DNA of 12,015 bases, from NCBI GenBank assembly GCA_045580025.1, contig JAZNNB010000021.1:1-12015 (forward strand), in the 5' to 3' direction. The stretch is from SIG440 sp045580025 (GTDB lineage Bacteria; Bacillota; Clostridia; Monoglobales; Monoglobaceae). Below, one piece after another: positions 6,125 to 12,015 of this stretch; within the stretch, counting starts at the first letter, position 1; each line of letters begins with the position of its first letter. The position numbers were made by a program, and so were the translations under genes. Below the pieces are notes generated by a model. The model searched no databases, had not been told where the DNA came from, and was given only the letters and a program-made list of their open reading frames with translations.

Positions 6125-7726
6125 ATGAAAATATTTTTTAAAACAATTTTTTCATTTATATTGCTTATGTCTTTGACAGGGCTTTCGTGTTATGCCGGAA
6201 GCGGCACCGAATACGAAGATACACTCCGTGTTGGCATTTATTATGGTTCGGGTGTAACAAACGATATTTCGTTTGAATACCAGGGCGGTTTTTCTCTGGG
6301 AATTTCAACTGGCAGAGACTTTTCCCCGATTATTACCGTTTCCTCCCGCGACGTTTCTGTATCCAACTCTTTTACCCTACCATTTTCTGTTCTTTATTCT
6401 GAACACGAAACTGCGGAAGAAATGTTTGTAAGTCTTGAAGAACTGCAAACTCTTGGTATGGATGTTTTCCCGGGATACTACAATTCTTTATATTGTGTAT
6501 TTGGCGGAAAATATCAAAGCAACAACGATGCACTGTGGGCGGCTGAAAATCTTGCTGTAAAAGGTAATGTTGCTGAGTTTTCACCTAATGTTCTCTGTGT
6601 ACTTGACAACAGCGAAAATATTTTGATTGCTGTCGACAGCAGCGATGCAGCTCTTGCAGTTTTTTGCGCGGATTTTAAAACAAATGACAGCATTATGAAA
6701 ATTTCAGGTGCTAATAAAGGCACATACCGTGGCGGCTTTGAATGCAAAAAGCTTTCTTCCGACGGGCTCACTGTTGTGAATATAGTTCCCGTAGAATCAT
6801 ATCTTTACAGTGTTGTGTGTCGTGAAATGTCGTCTTCGTGGCCTGTTGAAGCTTTAAAGGTACAAGCTGTCTGTGCAAGAAACTTTGCCCTTGGCAGAAT
6901 AAATTATCATAAGCAATATGGTTTTGACGTATGCCGAACCGTATGCTGTCAGGCATACTCCACCGCCGCTGACCAAAGCGAAAGTGTGCATACTGCTGTT
7001 GACGAAACCTTTGGTCAGTTGCTTTTCTATGAAGACAGTCTTGTTCAGGCTGTTTATTCCTCATCAATGGGCTCATCCACCGAAAATGTAAAAAATGTGT
7101 GGGGTTCATCTTTTCCTTATCTTGTGAGCGTTGAAAACCCCTACGAAGACACCGAAAATATTTACAACGGAAAATGGACAAAAACGCTGACGAAAGCCCG
7201 TGCAACAGAAATAATGAAAAGTCGCGGTTATGAAATTGGCGATGTTGTTGAGATAAAGGCACTGGAATATACCGACGCAGGTCGTGTCCTAAAGCTTTTG
7301 GTGAAAGGCACAAACGGCGAAAAGATTTTTGAACGTGAAAGCTGTCGCACCATTTTCAGTGAAGCAACCTACAGTCAAAAATACACTGTTGGTCAAGGAG
7401 GCATTACCACTCACCCAGTGGTTTATGTAGCTGACGGGGACGGAACTAAGACCAAAACCCTCACCTCTGCAACTGTACTTTCAGGAGACAAAAAAACATC
7501 TTCAATAAGTGAAAAATACATTGTTTCAAACGGCAATAAAACAAAAACATATAAAACTGAAAAAATTGAAGGAAACAAAGATACCTTTGTGTTTTCTGGT
7601 GAGGGCTGGGGGCACGGTGTCGGTATGAGCCAATATGGTGCAAAAGGTATGGCTGAAGCGGGCTTTGGCTATGAAGAAATTCTCACTCATTATTATACGG
7701 GAACACATCTCGAAAAAGCCTATTAA
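6125..7726 (+). CDS. SpoIID/LytB domain protein, secreted
   Basis: A 533-residue exported protein with a C-terminal SpoIID/LytB domain. In sporulating Firmicutes, SpoIID is a lytic transglycosylase that cleaves glycan strands during engulfment; LytB-type relatives modify autolysis. The N-terminus (MKIFFKTIF, then a hydrophobic stretch to about residue 22) is a signal peptide or anchor, with CYA-GS a plausible cleavage site. Residues about 35-195 are not recognised; YCVFGGKYQSNNDALWAA near 123-140 faintly recalls a SPOR repeat. The SpoIID core follows: VPVESYLYSVVCREM with the presumed catalytic Glu234, WPVEALKVQAVCAR near 239-252, a cysteine cluster DVCRTVCCQAY (Cys270, 274, 275, with His262) at the usual zinc site, and GWGHGVGMSQYGA at 494-506. 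The start is ambiguous: ATG 6125 (AGGA 10 bases away) or in-frame TTG 6116 (AAGGA 7 bases away); I prefer the ATG. Only 17 bases separate it from queA. A sporulation role is inferred, not shown. Confidence 0.9.
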   Translation: MKIFFKTIFSFILLMSLTGLSCYAGSGTEYEDTLRVGIYYGSGVTNDISFEYQGGFSLGISTGRDFSPIITVSSRDVSVSNSFTLPFSVLYSEHETAEEMFVSLEELQTLGMDVFPGYYNSLYCVFGGKYQSNNDALWAAENLAVKGNVAEFSPNVLCVLDNSENILIAVDSSDAALAVFCADFKTNDSIMKISGANKGTYRGGFECKKLSSDGLTVVNIVPVESYLYSVVCREMSSSWPVEALKVQAVCARNFALGRINYHKQYGFDVCRTVCCQAYSTAADQSESVHTAVDETFGQLLFYEDSLVQAVYSSSMGSSTENVKNVWGSSFPYLVSVENPYEDTENIYNGKWTKTLTKARATEIMKSRGYEIGDVVEIKALEYTDAGRVLKLLVKGTNGEKIFERESCRTIFSEATYSQKYTVGQGGITTHPVVYVADGDGTKTKTLTSATVLSGDKKTSSISEKYIVSNGNKTKTYKTEKIEGNKDTFVFSGEGWGHGVGMSQYGAKGMAEAGFGYEEILTHYYTGTHLEKAY

Positions 7727-7728
7727 CG

Positions 7729-7734
7729 AAAGGA
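7729..7734 (+). promoter_or_regulatory. Ribosome binding site supporting the queA TTG start
   Basis: AAAGGA lies 9 bases before TTG 7744, within the 17-base gap after the spoIID-like stop codon. No in-frame ATG fits the conserved N-terminus. Confidence 0.75.
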
Positions 7735-7743
7735 CAAATAACA

Positions 7744-8769
7744 TTGAACATAAAAGATTTTTATTATGATCTGCCTCAGGAAATGATTGCTCAAACACCT
7801 CTTGCAGACAGAACCGCATCAAAGCTTATGGTTTTAAACCGCAAAACAAACGAAATTTCACATAAGCATTTTTATGATATAATTGAATATTTAAACGATG
7901 GCGACTGTCTTGTTATGAACAACACCCGCGTTATACCTGCTAGGCTTTTTGGCACAAAAGAGGGCAGTGGCGGCAAAATTGAGTTTTTGCTTCTCAAGCG
8001 ACTTGACATAAACACTTGGGAAATCATTCTCCGTCCCGGCAAAAAGGCACGGATAGGTAGCCGTTTTATTTTTGGTGACGGACTCCTTAAAGCCGAAGTT
8101 ATTGATATACTTGAAGAGGGAAACCGTATTGTTCGTTTTGAGTTTGACGGCGTATGGGAAGAAATTCTTGACACTTTAGGTGAGATGCCTCTTCCTCCTT
8201 ATATTAAAGAAAAACTCGAAGACAAAAATCGTTATCAGACTGTATATTCAAAAATTGAGGGTTCGGCAGCAGCCCCCACAGCAGGTCTTCACTTTACTAC
8301 TGAACTGCTTGATAAAATAAAGAAAAAAGGCGTAAAAATTGCCTTTGTTACACTCCACGTTGGCCTTGGCACATTTCGTCCTGTTTCAACTGAAAATATT
8401 GAAGACCACCATATGCACTCTGAATATTATGAAATTTCAAGGGAAACTGCTGACATAATAAATGAAACAAAAAAATCGGGTGGCAGAATTATTGCCGTGG
8501 GAACTACGTCGGTTAGAACCCTTGAATCAGTGGTAGATACCGATGGCAACATTTCGGCAAAATCCGGTGATACTCAGATTTTCATTTATCCGGGTTATAA
8601 GTTCAAAATTGTTGATGCACTTATTACAAACTTTCATCTGCCTGAGTCAACACTGCTTATGCTTATATCAGCACTTTATAACCGTGAATCCATAATGAAT
8701 GCATACAGTGTTGCCATAAAAGAAAATTACAGATTTTTCAGTTTTGGTGATGCTATGTTTATTGAATAA
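7744..8769 (+). CDS. queA: S-adenosylmethionine:tRNA ribosyltransferase-isomerase
   Basis: Cytoplasmic enzyme that transfers and isomerises the ribosyl group of S-adenosylmethionine onto preQ1 already placed at tRNA wobble position 34, giving epoxyqueuosine. The 341-residue product is full length for the family. It begins with the conserved pattern IKDFYYDLPQEMIAQTPL and contains DCLVMNNTRVIPARLFG, GSAAAPTAGLHFT, HVGLGTFRPV, HSEYYEIS, GTTSVRTLES and TNFHLPESTLLMLISAL, all QueA hallmarks. The start codon is TTG 7744, supported by family alignment from memory and by AAAGGA 9 bases upstream. It is 17 bases after the spoIID-like gene and 20 bases before tgt, so the three genes form one transcript. 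Tgt acts just before QueA in the pathway. Confidence 0.97.
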   Translation: MNIKDFYYDLPQEMIAQTPLADRTASKLMVLNRKTNEISHKHFYDIIEYLNDGDCLVMNNTRVIPARLFGTKEGSGGKIEFLLLKRLDINTWEIILRPGKKARIGSRFIFGDGLLKAEVIDILEEGNRIVRFEFDGVWEEILDTLGEMPLPPYIKEKLEDKNRYQTVYSKIEGSAAAPTAGLHFTTELLDKIKKKGVKIAFVTLHVGLGTFRPVSTENIEDHHMHSEYYEISRETADIINETKKSGGRIIAVGTTSVRTLESVVDTDGNISAKSGDTQIFIYPGYKFKIVDALITNFHLPESTLLMLISALYNRESIMNAYSVAIKENYRFFSFGDAMFIE

Positions 8770-8789
8770 AAAAGAAAGGTTTTTATCTT

Positions 8790-9920
8790 ATGTTTAAAGT
8801 ATTAAAAACAGAAGGCAAAGCACGACGCGGTGAATTTAAAACAGTTCACGGCACTATTCAGACTCCCGTTTTTATGAATGTGGGCACTGCCGCTGCAATA
8901 AAGGGCGGTCTTGATGCCTTTGACCTTAAAGAAATCGGCTGTCAGGTTGAGCTTTCAAACACATACCACCTCCACCTGCGTCCCGGTGATGAGGTAGTAA
9001 AAAAATTGGGGGGTCTTCACAAGTTTATGAACTGGGACAGACCTATCCTCACAGACAGTGGCGGCTTTCAGGTTTTTTCACTTGCAGGACTTCGCAAAAT
9101 CAAAGAAGAAGGCGTCTATTTTTCATCACATATTGATGGCAGACGTATTTTTATGGGACCAGAGGAAAGTATGCAGATTCAGTCAAACCTTGCATCAACT
9201 ATTGCTATGGCATTTGACGAATGTGTAGAGAACCCTTGCGAAAAGGACTACGCAAAAGCCTCCTCTGAAATGACTGTTCGCTGGCTTAAACGCTGCAAAG
9301 ATGAACTTTCACGGCTCAACTCCCTCGACACTACCATAAACAAAAGTCAGATGCTTTTTGGTATCAATCAGGGTAGCACCTACGCTGACCTCAGAATTGA
9401 AAATATGAAACAGATTGCAGAACTTGACCTTGACGGCTATGCCATAGGAGGTCTTGCTGTGGGCGAGCCTGCAGAGGTTATGTATGATATTATTGAAGCG
9501 GTCGAGCCTTTTGCGCCCACCGACAAGCCTCGTTATCTTATGGGCGTGGGTACTCCTGAAAACATAATTGAGGCTGTATATCGTGGCGTAGACTTTTTTG
9601 ACTGTGTTATGCCCAGCAGAAACGCAAGACACGGCACACTTTTTACCTCTCAAGGTATCATAAACATTAACAATGCAAAATACGAAACAGACGATACACC
9701 CCTTGACCCAAACTGCAACTGTCACACCTGTCGCAATTTTTCAAAGGGTTATCTCCGTCATCTCTTCAAAGCCAACGAGATTCTGGCACTGCGCCTTGCT
9801 GTTATTCACAATCTTTCTTTTTATAATAACCTTATGGCAGATATTCGTACAGCACTTGATAACGGTACTTTTGAGGAATTTAGAAAAGCGAATATAGCAA
9901 AGCTTTCACAAAGAATATAA
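8790..9920 (+). CDS. tgt: tRNA-guanine(34) transglycosylase
   Basis: Cytoplasmic enzyme that exchanges guanine 34 of GUN-anticodon tRNAs for preQ1, the step before QueA. The product has 376 residues, normal for bacterial Tgt. Visible elements are the catalytic Asp89 in LTDSGGFQVFSL, the base-pocket GGLAVGE near 220-226, and the nucleophile Asp271 in FFDCVMPSRNARHG. The zinc site has the exact family spacing C-x-C-x2-C-x25-H (Cys309, Cys311, Cys314, His340). ATG 8790 follows AGAAAGGT at about 10 bases. The gene ends the spoIID-like/queA/tgt unit; yajC follows after 127 bases with its own promoter. None of the preQ1 synthesis genes is in the window, so whether the precursor is made or imported is not visible here. 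Confidence 0.98.
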   Translation: MFKVLKTEGKARRGEFKTVHGTIQTPVFMNVGTAAAIKGGLDAFDLKEIGCQVELSNTYHLHLRPGDEVVKKLGGLHKFMNWDRPILTDSGGFQVFSLAGLRKIKEEGVYFSSHIDGRRIFMGPEESMQIQSNLASTIAMAFDECVENPCEKDYAKASSEMTVRWLKRCKDELSRLNSLDTTINKSQMLFGINQGSTYADLRIENMKQIAELDLDGYAIGGLAVGEPAEVMYDIIEAVEPFAPTDKPRYLMGVGTPENIIEAVYRGVDFFDCVMPSRNARHGTLFTSQGIININNAKYETDDTPLDPNCNCHTCRNFSKGYLRHLFKANEILALRLAVIHNLSFYNNLMADIRTALDNGTFEEFRKANIAKLSQRI

Positions 9921-9933
9921 ATTCCGTATTTTG

Positions 9934-9957
9934 TTAATAATATTTAAATAATGTTAA
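9934..9957. other. AT-only imperfect palindrome after tgt
   Basis: A 24-base near-palindrome centred on TTTAAA, with one mismatch and one G-T pair across the arms, lies between the tgt stop and the yajC minus-35 box (9965). It could be a weak terminator for tgt or a regulator site. It has no good U-tract, and in such AT-rich DNA it may be chance. Confidence 0.25.
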
Positions 9958-9964
9958 ATTTCTC

Positions 9965-9993
9965 TTGCAAAATTTGGAAATGTAGGGTATAAT
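9965..9993 (+). promoter_or_regulatory. Promoter of yajC
   Basis: TTGCAA (9965-9970) and TATAAT (9988-9993) are spaced by 17 bases. The minus-10 is perfect and the minus-35 matches 5 of 6. The expected leader of about 50 bases ends in AAGGAGG before the yajC ATG and contains a tiny GGAC-AAT-GTCC hairpin (10012-10022). Confidence 0.8.
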
Positions 9994-10047
9994 TTGAGGT
10001 AATATTATTTAGGACAATGTCCATTAAAATTTAAGGAGGCAGAAAAA

Positions 10048-10428
10048 ATGTTTATTACAGCTTATGCAGCACCCGCGGCAGCTGCTGGTCAGCAGCCTGG
10101 GTCAATGATTCCTTCACTTCTTATGTTGGTTGTTATGTTTGCAGTTTTTTACTTCATTCTCATAAGACCACAGAAGAAAAAAGAAAAGGAACTCAAAAAT
10201 ATGCTTGCAGCCCTCAAGGTTAACGACGAGGTCGCAACTATCGGTGGTATCCACGGCAAAATCGTAAGAATAAAAGACGACCTTTTCGTTCTTGAATCAG
10301 GTATCGGTCAGAACAAGTCTTACATCACCGTTGACCGCAGTGCAGTAAGCCGTTTTATGAAACGCGGCGAGGAAGAAAAAACTTCAACCCCAATCCCCGG
10401 CGCTGAAGAAACTGCTACTGAAGAATAA
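10048..10428 (+). CDS. yajC: Preprotein translocase subunit YajC
   Basis: Small single-pass membrane protein that associates with SecDF and the SecYEG translocon. It has 126 residues, slightly longer than the common 85-115. After an Ala/Gln-rich N-terminus there is one membrane helix (about 21-39), then the family signature FYFILIRPQKKKEKELKNML, and a KVNDEVATIGGIHGKIVRI beta-rich segment on the cytoplasmic side. A Glu/Thr-rich acidic tail (about 108-126) accounts for the extra length. AAGGAGG at 10032-10038 precedes ATG 10048 by 9 bases. It follows tgt, as in many bacteria, and leads the yajC / TIGR04086-like / secD block. Confidence 0.95.
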   Translation: MFITAYAAPAAAAGQQPGSMIPSLLMLVVMFAVFYFILIRPQKKKEKELKNMLAALKVNDEVATIGGIHGKIVRIKDDLFVLESGIGQNKSYITVDRSAVSRFMKRGEEEKTSTPIPGAEETATEE

Positions 10429-10441
10429 TTCTTTTGGGAAT

Positions 10442-10497
10442 ATCCCCCCTTTTTTGTTCATATATTTGCTCTAAGATATAAAAACAAAAAGGGGGAT
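10442..10497 (+). promoter_or_regulatory. Inverted repeat masking the next gene's ribosome site
   Basis: The left arm ATCCCCCCTTTTTTGTT (10442-10458) can pair with AACAAAAAGGGGGAT (10483-10497) over 15 bp, with one bulged C and one bulged T; the intervening loop is 24 bases. The right arm contains the AAAGGGGGA ribosome site of the TTG-started gene at 10503, so the stem would hide it. TTTTTC follows the stem, so it may also work as a terminator/attenuator after yajC. The pairing is observed; its role is inferred. Confidence 0.6.
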
Positions 10498-10502
10498 TTT
10501 TC

Positions 10503-10940
10503 TTGCCAAAACCAATCCGGACCCGAACATCCTTTGAGGTAAATGACACCGGGATTGCTTCGGGTATTATCTTTATGCTGAAAACAGTTCTTTTCAGTTA
10601 TCTTGTATCTGTTGTATTGCTTTTTCTTGTTTCCATTCTTGCAACCTTTCAGGCGTTTTCAGACCAACTAATCGCAATCATCGCAAATTCTGTAACAGCA
10701 CTTGGTGTTTTTTTGTGCGGTTTTATGTCAGGCAGACATTTTGCGAGCCGCGGACTTATTTTTGGTGCAATCTCTGGCATTATTTATGCTCTTTTGCTGC
10801 TGATAATAGGAAATATTGCATCAGGCACTATGTCCTTTGGAGCTGAAGCCCTCACTGCACTCGCCATCGGTATTCTGTGCGGTGCTGTAGGTGGTATCGT
10901 AGGAATAAACACAAGAAAACAAAGGCGCAAAAGCTTTTAA
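10503..10940 (+). CDS. TIGR04086-like small membrane protein
   Basis: A 145-residue protein with four hydrophobic helices, at about 20-47 (MLKTVLFSYLVSVVLLFLV), 58-78, 83-104 and 112-135. It has a basic C-terminus (RKQRRKS) and a polar N-terminus of about 18 residues. Size, helix layout, Gly/Ala-rich helices (AISGIIYALLLL, GILCGAVGGIVGI) and position beside yajC fit the TIGR04086 family of uncharacterised Clostridia membrane proteins; that match is from memory. No catalytic motif is visible and its function is not known to me. The start is TTG 10503, with AAAGGGGGA (10488-10496) 6 bases upstream; the next in-frame ATG would remove the conserved N-terminus. That ribosome site is buried in a strong inverted repeat. 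A terminator follows the stop by about 24 bases, separating it from secD. Confidence 0.8.
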   Translation: MPKPIRTRTSFEVNDTGIASGIIFMLKTVLFSYLVSVVLLFLVSILATFQAFSDQLIAIIANSVTALGVFLCGFMSGRHFASRGLIFGAISGIIYALLLLIIGNIASGTMSFGAEALTALAIGILCGAVGGIVGINTRKQRRKSF

Positions 10941-10964
10941 ACATAAATTTTAATATTTTGTAAA

Positions 10965-11004
10965 TTTCGGTCTGAAAAGTTGTTTTTCAGGCCGAAAACT
11001 TTTT
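10965..11004 (+). terminator. Intrinsic terminator before secD
   Basis: A 14-bp stem, TTTCGGTCTGAAAA (10965-10978) with TTTTCAGGCCGAAA (10984-10997), has one T-G wobble and a 5-base loop. It is followed by ACTTTTTC (10998-11005). It lies about 25 bases after the TIGR04086-like stop and just before the secD promoter. Confidence 0.85.
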
Positions 11005-11012
11005 CAAAACTA

Positions 11013-11041
11013 TTGACTATTGACTAAAAAAAAGTTATAAT
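11013..11041 (+). promoter_or_regulatory. Promoter of secD
   Basis: TTGACT (11013-11018), 17 bases, then a perfect TATAAT (11036-11041). The minus-35 is part of a tandem repeat, ATTGACTATTGACT (11012-11025), followed by eight A, so a second minus-35-like copy lies inside the spacer. The leader is about 78 bases and contains a GCTTGA-TTTT-TCAAGC hairpin (11088-11103) 7 bases before the ribosome site. Confidence 0.85.
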
Positions 11042-11110
11042 AATACAGTATGTAATTTTGAAAATAATTAAAACTCAATATAAAACAGCTTGATTTTTCA
11101 AGCAAGACAC

Positions 11111-11118
11111 AAGGAGGA
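11111..11118 (+). promoter_or_regulatory. Ribosome binding site deciding the secD GTG start
   Basis: AAGGAGGA lies 7 bases before GTG 11126, the only start codon in this frame that keeps the first membrane helix. Confidence 0.88.
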
Positions 11119-11125
11119 AAAAACA

Positions 11126-12015
11126 GTGTCAAGAAGTATTATTAAATTTTCAGCAATAATTCTTGTTATTGCGGCGCTTCTGTTTGTTGCACTGTACGGA
11201 CTTGACTTCACTGATGACGTAAGATTTCCCGGCGTTCTCGATCCGGACGGCGTTGTTCAGGGTCTTGACCTCAAGGGTGGTTCAGTAATCGTGTTTGAAG
11301 CACAAGAAGAAAACCCGACAGACGTACAAATGGATACAGTTGCAAACATGATGAGAACCCGTCTTGATGGTCTTGGCTATTCAGAGGCAACTGTTACAAG
11401 ACAGGGCTCAAAAAAGGTTAGGATTGAAATCCCTTCAATGTCTGACCCCGACGAAGCAGCAAAAACCTTGGGTGCAACAGCTCAGCTTCAGTTTGTTGAC
11501 CACGAGGGTACAGTCGTTCTCACCGGTGCAGATGTTAAAACTGCAAACGCTCAGTACGGACCTTTGAGTGAACTTGGTTCAAGTGAACATTACGTTGAAC
11601 TCACACTCACCGAAGAAGGCAGAACAAAATTTGCAGAAGCAACAGGTCGTGTTGCAGCACTTTCTTCACAGGGTCAGAATTACATCGCAATTATGATGGA
11701 CGAGCTTGCTGTTTCTGTTCCTATGGTTAACGAAAGAATTGATAGTGAAAACTGTGTTATTTCAGGTTCATTCGATGCTGAAAGCGCAAAAGCACTGGCC
11801 GGAAACATCCGTTCAGGTCAGCTTCCTTTCTCACTTTCACAAGTTGAACTTCGTGCAGTAAGCGCAACACTTGGTGATACAGCTCTCAAAACTTCTTTGA
11901 TTGCAGGTCTTATTGGTATCATTCTTGTTATGCTCTTTATGCTCCTCTTCTATCGTTTGCCTGGTTTCCTTGCAAGCATCGCTCTTGCAGCCTATATGGC
12001 AATCATCGGTATCAT
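11126..12015 (+). CDS. secD: Protein translocase subunit SecD, 3' end missing
   Basis: Membrane subunit that, with SecF and YajC, uses the proton/sodium motive force to complete protein export through SecYEG. The frame opens with GTG 11126 and is still open at the window end (296 complete codons). Residues about 5-24 form the first membrane helix. The SecD hallmark QGLDLKGGS is at 45-53, followed by the periplasmic P1-type region with MMRTRLDGLGYSEATVTRQG and ATAQLQFVDHEG. Before the second helix come IRSGQLPFSL and the conserved SATLGDTALKTSLIAGLIG, which leads into the helix bundle (FMLLFYRLPGFLASIALAAY). The visible part lacks the last helices, and a downstream secF, expected from family context, is out of view. 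The gene has its own promoter and is insulated from yajC and the TIGR04086-like gene by a terminator, although the three are functionally linked. Confidence 0.96.
   Translation, partial: MSRSIIKFSAIILVIAALLFVALYGLDFTDDVRFPGVLDPDGVVQGLDLKGGSVIVFEAQEENPTDVQMDTVANMMRTRLDGLGYSEATVTRQGSKKVRIEIPSMSDPDEAAKTLGATAQLQFVDHEGTVVLTGADVKTANAQYGPLSELGSSEHYVELTLTEEGRTKFAEATGRVAALSSQGQNYIAIMMDELAVSVPMVNERIDSENCVISGSFDAESAKALAGNIRSGQLPFSLSQVELRAVSATLGDTALKTSLIAGLIGIILVMLFMLLFYRLPGFLASIALAAYMAIIGI

Noticed and set aside
6768..7313. A 181-codon minus-strand open frame opposite the SpoIID-like gene
   Set aside because: Low-complexity composition rich in His, Gln, Arg and Phe, typical of an antisense shadow. No promoter or ribosome site, and the sense strand encodes conserved SpoIID motifs.
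11012..11025. Tandem ATTGACT as a mobile-element target duplication
   Set aside because: The copies are adjacent with nothing between them and coincide with the minus-35 box, so they are better read as part of the promoter.
11364..11567. A 67-codon plus-strand frame inside secD
   Set aside because: It is the wrong frame of secD, which is continuous from GTG 11126 to the window end with clear family motifs.
1..12015. Defence system, CRISPR array, prophage or insertion sequence
   Set aside because: No direct-repeat arrays, transposase, integrase, phage or nuclease motifs were seen. The genes are housekeeping families with consistent composition.

Overview
The window looks like ordinary chromosome from an AT-rich, low-GC Gram-positive bacterium, most likely a Clostridia-type (Oscillospiraceae-like) anaerobe. 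The reasons are strong AGGAGG-type ribosome binding sites, several TTG/GTG starts, A/T-rich intergenic regions with near-consensus sigma-A promoters, a SpoIID/LytB protein next to queA-tgt, and the order queA-tgt-yajC-secD. This assignment is inference; there is no rRNA or other taxonomic marker here. I see no tRNA, rRNA, CRISPR array, insertion sequence, prophage or plasmid gene.

Layout, left to right. (1) The 3' end of a D-Ala-D-Ala carboxypeptidase gene (plus strand) converges on an NhaC-family Na+/H+ antiporter gene (minus strand), with one bidirectional terminator between them. (2) A minus-strand operon runs asd - dapA - dapB - ECF transporter S component. It starts at a perfect TTGACA-N17-TATAAT promoter and ends at an intrinsic terminator. 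It converts aspartyl phosphate to tetrahydrodipicolinate, the trunk of diaminopimelate/lysine synthesis. Its last gene, a membrane substrate-binding subunit, is broken by one extra base in a run of seven G. (3) Divergently, a plus-strand unit runs spoIID-like - queA - tgt: a secreted SpoIID/LytB protein followed by two tRNA queuosine enzymes. (4) yajC, with its own good promoter, is followed by a small four-helix membrane protein (TIGR04086-like). After a strong terminator and a fresh promoter comes secD, which runs off the right edge. This last block is the SecDF-YajC translocation module.

Themes: peptidoglycan (carboxypeptidase, DAP precursor supply, SpoIID glycan cleavage), tRNA wobble modification, and protein export. 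The genes are mostly well-known families. The second-look signals are small: the G7 frameshift in the ECF gene, two DnaJ-like CxxCxGxG motifs in the antiporter N-terminus, a potential pseudoknot or switching hairpin in the asd-dapA gap, and an inverted repeat that covers the ribosome binding site of the TIGR04086-like gene. No gap exceeds about 190 bases. I found no convincing undescribed multi-gene system.
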